Source of the DNA: Cheilinus undulatus
Taxonomy: Eukaryota; Chordata; Actinopteri; Labriformes; Labridae
Direction: 5' to 3'
Assembly: GCF_018320785.1 (NCBI RefSeq)
Contig: NC_054869.1
Location: 36,124,289 to 36,188,288, forward strand
Length of the DNA: 64,000 nt
Part shown: in pieces, positions 17,461-28,900 of the stretch
How the letters are laid out: each line of letters begins with the position of its first letter
Numbering within the stretch: the stretch's first letter is position 1
Translations under genes and position numbers: made by a program
Notes under the pieces: generated by a model
Seen by the model: only the letters and a program-made list of their open reading frames with translations
What the model was told of the DNA's origin: nothing
The model's database searches: none

Positions 17461-17521
17461 CAAGCGTGTCCGGATGTGTGCATCACTTTTAAGTGTCCTC
17501 TGGAAACACTTCCATTGTATT

Positions 17522-17690
17522 GCAGTCTATTTGCAGCGTGTTTTTCTAATGTGTTGTGGTCTATTTGCAGCGTGTTTTTCTAATGTGTTGTGGTCTATTT
17601 GCAGCGTGTTTTTCTAATGTGTTGTGGTCTATTTGCATCACGTTTTTCTAATGTGTTGTGGTCTTTGCAGCGCATATTCTAAATGCTGTG
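17522..17690. repeat. 34-bp minisatellite, about 4.5 copies
   Basis: The unit CTATTTGCAGCGTGTTTTTC plus TAATGTGTTGTGGT (34 bp) is repeated nearly perfectly from about 17527 to 17660, with decayed copies on both sides. It starts about 60 bp to the right of the foldback element. Confidence 0.85.
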
Positions 17691-17929
17691 CATGTGTTGT
17701 CAAATTGATGAAGATGTTTTCTTAATTAGCTTGTGTTTTGTCTTTTTGCATGTGTTTTCTTAAGTTGCAGTGCTGTGAGCTCTCAGGGCCACCATAGATT
17801 ACGTCAAGTAACCCAAAGTTCTTTTTCTAACTTTGTTCAGTGTTTGACTATGGGAGATATACAGCTCCCGGATGGCATGAGCGCCCCATAAAATATTACA
17901 GACTTAGCACCAGTTTTTGGAGTGACCCA

Positions 17930-19062
17930 GGAGCAACTGTCTCCAGCACTGATTGTGCCACAGATGGCCCTGAAACATCCAGTCGGTAAAATCTGACAAA
18001 AGTGTGGGGCGACACCTAGCTCGCCACATCACGGATGTCCTGCACCGAGACACCTCTAAATAGAGCCAAAGAGGTGGCCATGCTCCTTGTGGAATGGGCC
18101 CTCAGGCCATGAGGGGGCTGCAGGCCCCTAACACGGTAGGCCAGAAAGATGGTTTCCACGATTCAGTGGGATAGCCTCTGATGAGATAGCAGTTTGCCCT
18201 TATGTGAGGAGTAGCCCAAGACACAAACAGCTGATCATTTCTCCTAAACGCTGCTGTTTTATTCACATACATGTGCAAAGCCCATACTGGGCACAGAGTG
18301 TTAAGTCTCTGCTCCTCCCTGATGAGAAAGGAGGAGGATGAAAGGCCATCAACTCCACTGTAGGGTACCTGTAGGCCGCCTCCACCACCTTAGGCACAAA
18401 GGCTGGATTGGGCCGCATGCAAACCTTAGAGATCCCAGAAGCAAACTGTAAACAAGAAGGTCAAATCGACAAAGCCTGTAAATCATTTACATGCTTCACT
18501 GTCATTAAGGACAGTAATAATGCAATCTTCTGAGGTACAAACTTCATCTCCACTGCCTCCAAAGGTTCAAATGGGTGTTGAGTTAGGGCATCTAACACAA
18601 CTGATAGATCGCACAATGGAACCAGGGGTTTTGAAACTGGTAGTTTTCGCCGAGCCCCTTTCATCAAACGGCTTACTAGAGGATGCTGCCCCACAGGCTT
18701 GTCCCCAAAACCAATGTGACACGCAGAAATAGCTGCTAAATAAACCTTTATGGTTGAAAAAGCCTTTCCTTTTTCTATAAGTCCTGCAGAAAACCCAGCA
18801 GGTCAGCCACTGAACACTGAAAAGGGATTGTGTGCCTCAAGGTGCACCACTCCTCCAAAACCCACCATTTCCCACTGTAGAGAGAGCAAGTGGAGGAGGC
18901 TCTTGCACTCTGAATGGTGTCAGTAAGCCGCTCAGGCAGGCCAGCAGCATTCAAATTACACCTCTCACAGGCCAAGCCCAGAGTGCTATGTGGTCTGGGT
19001 AAGGGTGGTACATCTCCCTTCGTGCCTGAGACAGGAGATCCAGTCATATTGGGAGAGGCCAT
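17930..19062 (-). pseudogene. DIRS-like tyrosine recombinase, frameshifted
   Basis: On the minus strand the piece at 19062-18775 reads LTDTIQSARASSTCSLYSGK and ends FQCSVADLLGFLQDL, the N-terminal (core-binding) part of the fish DIRS recombinase. After a frame change, 18694-18461 gives KPLVPLCDLSVVLDALTQHP and FVPQKIALLLSLMTVKHVND. Further conceptual translation towards 17930 gives RPNPAFVPKVVEAAYR, LRAHSTRSMATSLALF and SPHTFVRFYRLDV. The last two hold the HxxR arginine and the tyrosine expected of a tyrosine recombinase catalytic set. Several stops and at least two frameshifts separate the blocks. In life the enzyme would integrate a circular cDNA intermediate; this copy cannot make it. Confidence 0.8.
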
Positions 19063-19177
19063 GGCTCATCTGCAAGAACCTGAATTATTTCTGCCACCCA
19101 ATGCTTGGATGGCCACCGTGGTGCAACCAGGATTAGTGAGAGGTTCTGTTCCCTCACCCTGGCTAGGGTGGGCGAGA

Positions 19178-20067
19178 TCAGGCTGTGAGAGTGGGAGAAA
19201 TGCATAAAGCATTACCTTGGCCAAGGGTGGGCTCCTCTGGGTCTACACCCAGAGGAGCGCTCACATCTGACAGGGAGATATACAGCGGGCAATGCATATT
19301 TTCCTGCGAGGCAAAGAGATCTACGGCTGCCCGGCTGTATCTCTGCCAGATTGGCTCCACCACTTGCAGGTGGAGAGCCCATTCCAAGTACAGAGGGTTC
19401 CCCCATGACAGAAGGTCTGCACCCCTGTTCAAAATGCCTGGCACGTGTGGCGCTCTGAGAGACAGGAGCCTGATACTGCTCCACGTGTTTATTTCCCGAG
19501 CTAATTTGTGCAACTGCAGTGAGCGGGTGCCACCCTGATGGTTGATATACGCTACCACAATGGAACTGTCTGTTTTTACCAACACGTTTCCCCTGAAGAA
19601 ATTGTAGGAAATGTTTAAGTGCAAGGAACACAGCCCAAAGCTTTAAAACATTTATGTGGGCTTGAGCCAGTCTCAGGGCCCAAGTGCCGTTCACTGATCT
19701 GCCCATTAACGTTGCTCCCCAACCTGACAGGGAAGCGTCTGTTGTCATGGTAACCCTGGATGGCACCGCCCCCGGCGGGACACTTGCTGTCAGAGTTGTC
19801 ACAATTCTCCATGGACGGAGAGCTGCTAAAAATGCTGAAGTTATCCTCACCCTGCGGCTGAGGTGACGTCGCGGGGACATCATTCATCATTAAAAGACCC
19901 AAATGCACAAGAGAAATCACTGAGGCCATTATGCCCAGTGGACACAGGCACACTCTGAACGTCACTATTTTCCCCAAACGGAAAAAGCGTAGGATAAGAT
20001 CATTGACAACGCAGATCTCACCCCTGAGGACCAGGTTAGGTATCCTGGAGTCCAACTTACGGCGCAT
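19178..20067 (-). pseudogene. DIRS-like reverse transcriptase/RNase H remnant
   Basis: The minus strand encodes an RNase H block in overlapping frames: TTDASLSGWGATLMGRSVNG, INVLKLWAVFLALKHFLQFL, VKTDSSIVVAYINHQGGTRS and LRAPHVPGILNRGADLLSWG. The aspartates in TDAS and KTDS are the expected acidic residues. After it comes AVDLFASQENMHCPLYISLS, the usual linker before the recombinase. The upstream sequence keeps only the last part of the RT (LGIMASVISLVHLGLLMM), so the RT active-site box appears deleted. One frameshift separates the two halves of RNase H near 19620-19640. Confidence 0.8.
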
Positions 20068-20765
20068 CTCTTCCGGGATTTCAGCCTGATAAGCAGATAA
20101 CAGAGTTACAGCATTGAGAGAGCTCCATTTTGTTAGGCAGAGAAATGTTGCTGGAGGCTGAAAGAGAACGGCGGTTAGGGTGGAAGTGGTAAGCCACTGA
20201 AGGCTCCTTAACTGGGGGTTCGGCCAGAACCAGTTCCCTCATTCTGAGGATCTCCAGCTGAGAGTAGCCTTTGGTGGGGAGTTTACTCCTAAATGGGCTA
20301 GACCAGTATCTTTTCATCTACTTCATGCATGCTGGTGCAGTGGGTAGGAGCTGTCAGGGAAGGATCCTGACTGTTAGCCACCGCTACTCTCAGTCTGCTT
20401 TCCAAAATTTTTTCTGCCAAAACACCCGCAAAGCAGTAAGTAAATACTGTGTGGCCTAAAAACAGTTAGCCTTGACGCGGACACTGCTCCGACTTAGCAA
20501 ATTAGCAGTAAAGTAACGTCTATAACAGACTTACTCAGCAAATCCGAGCTCAAGCCATGAACCGCATTTGACAATGTATTCCTTAACGGGACGTCTCTGA
20601 ACAGTTTAGCAGTACCTAGTTAGCTTGCTTAGATGAGCTGAGGGAGCTACTCTAAATTTCTCACGGGAAGAAAGCGAGAATGATTTTACAGAGGCGGGTC
20701 AACTGTGATAGTATAAGGGGGCGTTCCTTAAGCACAGTCCGACCTGTCTGATTCCCATAGTGAAA

Positions 20766-23700
20766 ACACAGAAAGAAGTTAGAAAAAAAAGTGCTTTTTT
20801 TAAATATGAAACCATATGTAGGACTTTGGATAGTTTGAAAAAACTCATTGAACTTAAAACACCCTGATGATTGCCTACATAGTGTCAATGAATATCATTT
20901 GAACACCTAAATCTATACAAAAATAATTAACCCTTTAATGATCTTTTTACTTCAGAAATCAGTCTGTCTAGATAGAAAAAGCACTGAGCCTGAACATTTA
21001 GAGCATCTTAACATTCAGTCTAAGTTCTTCTAATGCTGACACTTTCTGCTAAAGGTCCGGGCCTTTGTGGTGCATCAAGCTTGCTTTCATTACAGCAGAA
21101 CAAAAAAAGGATCATAGACATGTATTCTTCAACACAGCCTGCAGCAGCCGCCCAGCTACCATAGGGACCGTCTTTCTTTCCTCCTCTTCTTCGAAAGGCC
21201 GTTGGAGTTTGATCTCCTCTCTCCCCCTCCATCGGCCCCGAGGCGTCTGATTAAATGCTAATTAAAGCCGTTAGCGCAGCTATCACCGCTGCTAACTCCT
21301 CTCTCTCTGTCACAGAGATTAATGCCCCTCGTTCATCATCCCACCTCGCCCAGCCTGAGTACCTGCCCGGCTCGCAAAACCTGATCAAGTCATCAGCCCC
21401 AAAACCCCTCTCCTCCTCCGCCCGCGTGAAGATGGACGAGGGGTTTAAATTTTAATTTGAAAATTGCCCTCAATTACTTCTGCGGCGACCACTTGCCGGA
21501 GCTTCTCGTGTGGTTGAGTGGAAAGGGGTTACAGCAGCGGGTCAGTGGCCGTGATGAGCGATAAGGGGACATTAATAAGAGAGGCAGAGGTTCATTTAAA
21601 AGCAGAAAGGACAGTGGGAGCAGCTTTCTCATTATTTAACTCCCCCAGCTTTATTTAAAGGACTTTATTTAAGGATACCAAGTTAATGTGTCCTCCAGGA
21701 CAGACGGTTAAAGCGCCTGACAGAGTGAGAAAGTTATGGCCATAACTTACTCGCTGAGCACACACTGCGGTGCCATCTTTTTTACCTCTTTTGACATTCT
21801 CGCCGTTTTCAGGCAGAGCGGAACGAGCCTTGGAGGGACGTAAAATGTTAGAACAAAGTTACACACATCATTTAACTTTATTCTTTCACAATTTCTGGCC
21901 CACAAATGTTTTATTGGTTCCAATATCTGTAATCATTATAAGCTATTGGAAGATATGGAGATGTGTATAACAAGTCAGCCAAATGTCATTTGAACTACCA
22001 CCAGATCCAAGGAGCTTTGCCCTGAAATATGCAGCTACTCTGCAGGGCCTCATCTGCTGTTTTTTATGCTCATCATTTGAACTGAATTGCAGTCATTCCT
22101 CCAGCATGATAATGCTTTCCTCTGTTTCTAATGCACCTTAAAGAAAACAGATTATTCTGAGTGCAGGATTAGCAGTAGTTTGTTTGATGCATTTTTTACG
22201 TCCCTTTTATCCAAATGGTAGCACCCTGATTTGTATGACAGGATTTGGTTCTTAATTTTCTCAAACGAACACTGAGATTAAACTGATTTTATCTGTGCTT
22301 ATTTCCCACCCAAAGCGATCCTGAGCCAACACTGCTGTCATCCAAAGGTTTCCAATGACAATTAACAAATACACAGAGATTTACGCACCTGCGACCCTGC
22401 TGCTCCCACCCAGCGATACTTTAAATTCATCTCTCGCTGTTATTGCCAAGTCTCTGCCGGATGCCTGTCCAAAGACGCTAAATCTGCCTGCCAGTGTTTA
22501 CAGTTTCACAATGGATGCTGAGAAATGGAGGAAAAACCCACTTGACTTTTCTCTCCTTCTTCTAATAGGTTTCATAGACATAAAGCACACATGTAACAAG
22601 ACACCCGGGCCTGTATTGAATGTGAATTTGATATTCTATAGTATGTCTATGTGGAAAAAAATGATTCAGACTTTGTTAAAGACACTATAGAGATGAAATC
22701 TGAGCTGGAAATGACTTCATTCCAGCCGCCACATTCTTTAAAGCTTGCAAAAAAGCCCCTAAGAGCCAAACAGAGCTCCACATTGCAGGTAATGTGACAT
22801 TTAATAGTGTATGCAGCGTGCACTGAGGTTCTGCTGCTGCACTACAGGGATAAACAACACCATAGTCAAGGTTTTGCAGGCTTCACAGGAAGAGATGGCT
22901 TTAACGTTCCATCTCTGGTTGACTAAAAGCCTAAATGAGTAACAGCATGATGTCCCCCACTCACTCCATCATCCAGTCCGCTTTTTTTTGCCTCTTTCCG
23001 GCAGCAGCAGGCACCGAGCGTCCGGTGAACAGGAACAAAGAAGGGGGGAAAGAGAGGCAGGGAGAAAAAGAGGGATGGAGCGACAGGAAGAGGAGAGAAT
23101 GAGAGCATATATCAAGGCCGTTTTCACTGACATTTGTGCTCTCGGTGTGGAGAGCCACTATGAATATCAATATGAACCCATGGAGAGGAAACATGTCCTT
23201 TTTTTTCTTCTAGCTGGGCTATTCATGCACACAAGAAATCTATTCAAGTCAATGTAATGGCCAATCTCAGTGGCAGTGCATGGCCGTGTGAGCAGTGCAG
23301 CCTCGGCTCTACATCTTCCCTCTCCCTCACATGAGTGTGTGCGTTCGTATCAGTGAAAACACTTTATGTCAAGAGCAACTGTGGCTCACACTACAATATG
23401 TAAATCAGACTGAATTAAATGCTTGCATGAGGAAGAGCTGGGCTGCACCTACTCAACTTTATTCATATTGCAGTGTTGATGCAAACATGAAGCTCAAAGG
23501 GCTTCGTTCAGGAGCACAAACACCAAAAACAAGAACACATACTGACAAGAAGAGACCAAATTTGTAATGGTAAAAAAAAAACAGAGTTCAATTTGTAAAT
23601 GAGCTTCACAGGAGAAAAGAGAAATTATGGATGAGGCTGGGTGTTCTGTATGATCCTTGTTATGCAACCTGGAACACCTGATAGACTGTTTCATACCTCC
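20766..23700. other. Intergenic DNA, largely non-repetitive; candidate regulatory stretch
   Basis: No gene is visible. The 21180-21560 part is more GC-rich than its surroundings and contains a homeodomain-type word CTAATTAA (21258) together with several G/C-rich words. The rest (21560-23700) is ordinary non-coding DNA. Short open frames here (for example 22355-22690 and 22988-23257) have no recognisable domains. Confidence 0.5.
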
Positions 23701-23704
23701 ACTC

Positions 23705-24560
23705 CATGGATACATTTCACATTCATCTAGGAAACCTCCCTTACAAAGCGTTTGGGAAGGGCTGTGATACTGAACCAAACAAATGGACCCAAGTGCAAGA
23801 CTGAAACATAGAGGCAAAGTTCAAAGTCTGTTTAATCAATCCAAGTTGGTACACGATAAATCACAAGGCAGAGGTATCCAAGACGGCAGGCAAAGATGGA
23901 GTCAAATAACTAGGTACTGGTCAAAAAACTAACTAGGAACATGAGAGGGAATGCTGGAATGCTGACACAAGGACGAGATGATCTGGCAGGGAAGGAAAGG
24001 ACTGGGGAGACTAAATACGCTGGGGGAAGGGAGACAAACACAGGTGAAACACATGAGGTAATCATAGATGTTCACATGTGGTCAAGGTCTAATTAAGCTG
24101 CTGCTTCTCTATACCTACATCCAAGCTGATCGCTAGTGGTAGCAACTATTGTATACACTGGCTTACAGTACTAATTGAACCCACTTGTAACAATCACAAA
24201 CTCACGCCAAAGCAGGTTGACAGAAGGGCAAAAACACCTTTCTGTCATGAAAAGCTTATGGTGTAGCTCTTTGCTCTTGTTCAATTAAGAAAATTGGTCC
24301 AGTTCTACTAAAACTGTCGCTATACTACAGCTACATCCAAGCTAATCACTATCCCAGTGGCAGCCTTTGCCATCAGCTTTCAGTACAATTTAACCCTGTG
24401 CGTAGCTAACGCCCAGTTCTCCTTAAATGACGCTAATTGGTCAGAGCTATTTTTGGGTCTTGTAGATCAAGGCTTTGCAAGATGGATTTGCTTAATGAAA
24501 GACATGGAGTCTGGCGAATTGATCTGCTTTGCAAGGCTACTTGTTCGTCACCAGTGATTT
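23705..24560 (+). mobile_element. Dispersed repeat family 1, copy A (interrupted)
   Basis: The head (about 23710-23765: TTCACATTCATCTAGGAAAC, AAAGCGTTTGGGAAGGGC) matches copies at 42010, 50695 and, inverted, 61180. The body (about 24105-24370) matches copy C at 50950-51260, including CAGGTTGACAGAAGGGCAAAA and TCATGAAAAGCTTATGG. Between them (about 23766-24100) lies unrelated sequence, probably a later insertion. The tail at 24465-24545 is shared with 11100-11180. Confidence 0.55.
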
Positions 24561-25187
24561 TGCTGGTCAGTAATTTCACATCCAGTTAAATGCTATTGAT
24601 AATTGTATTTAGTCAACTGATCCAAAAGATAAGGAAACATCAGAGAAACGGCTGTAATCAATTTGGATGCGATCATCGTAAAGGTTTAATAAAAGGTTCT
24701 TTAGAAATAGCTTGAGATGTTTGTGACATTCCTGAATAACCTGTAATTGATGAGATAACTTAAAACTTCTTTGAGAGAGTCAAAAGCCTAATTGACTGGT
24801 TCCCTATGGGCTACCCAACTGGGGCACTGCCACACACTGGGGGCATTTTTGTGCTCAAACCAGTGAATTTAAATTATTCACCATATTTTGTTTGTCCAGG
24901 GTCATTAATAAGGGACTTAACAAAGAGTAAAGTCCGGACCTACCTTCTTTCTAAAGTGTCTTGAGATGACTTTTGATATGAATTGGTGCTATTAGGGATA
25001 CACAGATACCAGTATCAGAAGCCAATACCGAGCAAAAGTACTCATACTCATAAAACATTGTGGATACCAGACTCCGAATTGCTAATCTGGAGAATTCCCA
25101 GTGATCCAGGCTGCTAAGGGCCGCAAGGGCCAGTTAAAATAAATATATAATACAGTCTTTACTCGCAAGGCATGGGCTCGAACACTT

Positions 25188-25797
25188 ATTAGCTGCGTTT
25201 CCATTACCCTTAGAAATGTGCAAAATCTAAACAGCGCAATCAAAAACTGGTCATCTGAATTCAAAGAAACTCTCAAATATCACTAAAAAAGTTTTTCTCA
25301 TGAAGAGGTTTTTCAGATGTTTTTATATAGAAATATATCGTAAAAGTACAATGGAAACACTTCTCCCGCATTTACACTTCACAGGATGTAACGTACGCTG
25401 TCACATGGCCAGTTCAGTCAGAGACAACATGGCGCAGTATGTGTAGGCAGAGGAGGAGACGAGACTGTTCTTAACATCATACTTACACTCTTATCCGTGG
25501 CTTTTTGCCATACATACGGACTTTGCCTCTAAGCTATCATCTGTTACCTACATCTTTGTTTAAAATAATCAAGGCAACCGCTGTAGATGTAATCACAACT
25601 GCACCAACACACAACAGGTTTTGAGCGTTCAGCTTCCTTGCAGCGAAGTCACATGAGATGAAATTTTACGAGGATTGCGAGGCTCATGCCCAAAACTCCC
25701 TTCAATGGAAACACATTTAAAGCGCAATTGTACTTAGTCAAAATTTAATAAGTATTGCTTTTATTTTGCGAAAAACTGTAATGGAAGAGCAGCTATT
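25188..25797. mobile_element. MITE with about 20-bp inverted ends
   Basis: The left end TTAGCTGCGTTTCCATTAC and the right end GTAATGGAAGAGCAGCTA are imperfect complements. The interior repeats phrases such as AATGGAAACAC and CGCAAT in both orientations, as in fish MITEs of this look. It has no coding capacity. The nearest plausible flanks are TTATT-like, too short to define a target duplication. Confidence 0.5.
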
Positions 25798-26707
25798 ATT
25801 TGTGTAGCCTTTTCCCTCTCAACTTTCCTCTCTTTCTACATCTCTCAGACACAGTTATGACATAATAATAAATAAAACATTTTTAAACCTGATCTTGTCA
25901 GTAGTAAGCCTAGTGTAATTATTACTGTCAACAAGGCACCAATTAGCTATTTCTCCAATGTTAACTACTGCACATCAAATGATTCAGAATGTATTTATAC
26001 CAAACTCTAAAAGCGACCTTTTATACTTTTTAAAATTTGTATTTAAAAAGTGTTATAATCAATGTACTAAATCCACAATTAAATAACTTAAATAATTGGC
26101 TGATACTGTACTCATTATCATTTTAAAGCATGATGTTAGCCTTTAACTATATGAATGGACAAAGATGGCGCCATGTCTGCAGTTTGGTGATATTTGAAGC
26201 TAAATGAGAATGAAAACGATGTACTGATAAATTGTAAAGAGGAAGGATGAAGAATATATAAACAAAACATATATACAGTGCTTAATAAATGTATTAGACC
26301 ACCACCCAAAGTAATGTTTATGCCACAGCTGCCCTAAATTAACAGCATTGGTAATTACCAAAATCATTTTTTATGTTTCTGCAATGGTTAATACACCAAT
26401 ATGTAGAAGCTCTTTACCCAAAATGATATTTTTAATGCTAAAATATAATTATTATTGTTATCCATGAATTTTCTAATCTACTGATTTACAAAAAAACTGA
26501 AAAATAGTAAAGCACATTATTATTTCTTGATTAATATGTCAAATTATAGTTATTTACTTGCATTCCTGAACAGAAAAATGAGTGGTTGAATAGTGGTTGA
26601 ATGTTATGCTTGATTAATTTCTGACTTCTCAGAGAAGCCCAGTGAGCCGGATCAAATTTGGGTCTAAAAAGGTGAATTCAGTTTGAAATCCCTTATTCCT
26701 GTTCAAA

Positions 26708-27922
26708 ATGGTAAAACGTGGAGAGCTCACTGAAAATGAAAGAGTCCACATTAAAGCACTTCATGATGCTGGATGGTCTCTGAGACAAATAGGGAAAGAC
26801 ATAAAGTGTTCTCAAAGTGTGGTCAAGTATGCTTTGGAGTCAATTGCCAAGACTGGTACTTAGAAAATGCGCCAAGGAAGAGGCAGGAAACCAAAGATAA
26901 CTGAAGCAGATGTCAGACACCTCAAGATTTGAAGTACAAGAGACAGAAGGAAGACCACTGCTGATCTTCAGGCAGAGATGAATGCTTCTAGATCAGAGTC
27001 TGAGAAAGTCTCCAGAATGACCATAAGCAGACGACTGACGGAACAAGGCTTAAAGGTGTGCTGCTGACCTCTTGGCCAGGTCACCCTTGTGAAAGAGATC
27101 TTGATCTCAATGGGTTTTTATCTGGTTCAGTAAAAAAATAAAAATATATGAAAATAAAATAAAAAAAGGGAGGAATAGCTGCTAAGAAGCCATTATCGAG
27201 GCCTGCAAACATCCAGAAATGCCTCAGATTTGCCAGGGAGCACAAACACTAGACTGTTGATGACTGGAAGAAGGTACTCTGGACGGACAAGTCCAAGTTT
27301 GAACTCTGGTCAGCACGGTCCTGTTCGTGTTCGCAGAAAAGCTGGAGAACGTTTTGATGCCAGATGCATTGCATCCACAGTGAAACACGCTGGAGATTCC
27401 ATTATGGTATGGGGTTCCATTTGTGTATATGGCATGGGCAAATGAGTGAAAATCCACGGTATCATGAACAAGAACGTCTACCACAACATCTTAGTGCATC
27501 ATGGAATCCCTTCTGGACTGAAACGGATTGGTCGTGGGTTCATATACCAACAAGACAATGACCCCAAGCATACTTCAAAGCTGTGCAGAGACTATTTGAC
27601 CAAGAAAAAGGAATCTGGAGTACTGGAACTGATGGACTGGCCAAGTCAAAGTCCAGATTTGAATCCTATTGAACAAATTTGGGATTTAGTAGATTCAAAG
27701 ATTGATCACACAAAAGTTTCATCTAAAGCAAGTCTGTGGGAAAAGCTACAAACTATTTGGAACGCAATAACAAAAGAGACTGTGGAAAAGTACAGAAAAA
27801 CAATGGCAGCAAGAATACAAGCTGTTATCAAGGCCATACATACAAAATATGAAGTTTTTTGGTTATTGTGTGTGAAAAAGGACTATTTAGTTGTTATAGT
27901 TTGTTATTTGCCAAATAAATGA
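26708..27922 (+). pseudogene. Tc1-like transposase pseudogene
   Basis: The start codon at 26708 opens MVKRGELTENERVHIKALHD, the paired-like helix-turn-helix DNA-binding N-terminus, but an in-frame TAG at 26861-26863 ends it after 51 codons. Reading on in mixed frames gives KMRQGRGRKPKITEADV, the nested insertion, then VDDWKKVLWTDKSKFEL with the first catalytic Asp. The last intact frame (27446-27922) gives IYQQDNDPKHTSK with the second Asp and SPDLNPIEQIWDLVDSKI with the Glu, completing a DDE-type triad. In a live element the protein binds the inverted ends and cuts at TA. Here it is broken by stops, a frameshift between 27295 and 27446, and the insertion. Confidence 0.92.
27066..27177 (+). 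mobile_element. Nested short retroelement fragment inside the Tc1 transposase
   Basis: The sequence GACCTCTTGGCCAGGTCACC, then GAGATCTTGATCTCAATGGG and an A-rich tail, resembles the 3' end of a widespread fish retroelement. It splits the transposase at GTGTGCTGCT / AGCTGCTAAG, and the word GCTGCT on both sides could be a short target duplication. Removing the insert would place the flanking codons side by side, so it arrived after the transposon. Confidence 0.65.
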
Positions 27923-28023
27923 CAATAACATTTTTAGTTTTAAACAAGTTTTTGAAAGATTTCTAAAATATTTGTTTTCTCATTTTTATGACAGGTGGTC
28001 TAATAAATTTGTTAAGCACTGTA

Positions 28024-28479
28024 TATATAATTTTAAGAACAGTTATGGTCATGGTCATTAAGTACTCATGTTTGTACTCAGTATGGTTGAGTACCCAAAT
28101 GCAAGTATGTGTTATCAGTGCGGGTGCTATACAAATAAAGATTGATTCATTGCTTGAAAGTATTGCAAGTGAACTCTTGTACATTGCCTAACTTGCAAAA
28201 ATACATTTATTTGCAATATGTATGCACTAAAACACTGCTAAACAGTTTATTGTAAGAAAAACAGTGTACAGGAGTTTGCATAAAAATATTTGTGGACTTA
28301 TCGTGTGTTTAATCTCCAGGATTTGCAGGAGGTCAGCAGGCAAATTCACCTTGAAGAGCTCCAATCCACACTATTTGTGCTGAACAAAACATTGTTCGGG
28401 CCAATCAGCGTTGTTAAAGGAGAACAAGGTGTTTGCTATGGGTGGGGTTTGGTAGTACTGAAAGCCGATAGCAATGGCT
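28024..28479. other. Intergenic DNA, no gene seen
   Basis: This is AT-rich sequence between the Tc1 copy and the next repeat. A 65-codon open frame at 28290-28487 has no recognisable domain. Confidence 0.5.
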
Positions 28480-28900
28480 GCAGCTAGTGTGCAGCAATTA
28501 ACTCAGATGTAGCAGCAGTGTTATCAGAATTGCACCACATTTCTCCATAAAAACATGACCAAACGGCCACACCAAAAGATGTTACGCCCCTCTATCAATC
28601 TACTTTGGCATGGGTTTTCAATCTTTCACAGGGGGTTCGTTCTACTTTAGGCCAGTGTTTACATTAGCTAATAATGCTAAAGCTGTCAGCAGTAGAAAAG
28701 TGGCCATTATATCAGAATTGTGCAAAATTTCTTCATCAAAACAAAAGCAAAGAGCCACACTGTAATCTTTCTTGAGACTTTTTCACAGGAATTTGGAGTG
28801 GATAATAAAATTTCAAGGGTGCACTCCCCTTGAAAACATCAGAACATAATGCAAGCGCTGTGATTGGTCTGCAGGGTAGCACCCATGCACAAGTATGTAA
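28480..28900 (-). mobile_element. Dispersed repeat family 1, copy E (diverged, inverted)
   Basis: The sequence TTTCTTCATCAAAACAAAAG followed by CAAAGAGCCACAC (about 28725-28760) is the complement of GTGTGGCTCTTTGCCCTTGT in copy C at about 50988. A second, similar phrase at 28515-28575 (CACATTTCTCCATAAAAACATG) suggests the internal two-unit structure also seen in copies A and C. GTGATTGGTCTGCAGG near 28860 corresponds to the CAATCAGA words in the other copies. Confidence 0.45.

Larger units (their letters stand above)
17795..20765 (-). mobile_element. DIRS-like tyrosine-recombinase retrotransposon, degraded
   Basis: Read on the minus strand, the order is: terminal repeat (20765-20690), a gag-like/upstream region, a truncated reverse transcriptase with RNase H (about 20070-19178), a tyrosine recombinase (about 19062-17930), then a terminal sequence (17830-17795). 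This RT-RNase H-YR order without an integrase or long terminal repeats is characteristic of DIRS elements. Most of the RT palm domain seems to be missing, and the coding frame is broken by several shifts and stops, so the copy is dead. Confidence 0.8.
26276..28021 (+). mobile_element. Tc1-like DNA transposon, full length (1746 bp), inactive
   Basis: The termini are inverted repeats: CAGTGCTTAATAAATGTATT on the left, and AATAAATTTGTTAAGCACTG on the right. Both are flanked by the TA dinucleotide (26274-26275 and 28022-28023) that Tc1/mariner elements duplicate on insertion. A degenerate transposase gene occupies 26708-27922. A retroelement-like fragment (27066-27177) is nested within it. An internally deleted relative lies at 37712-38246. 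Confidence 0.92.
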
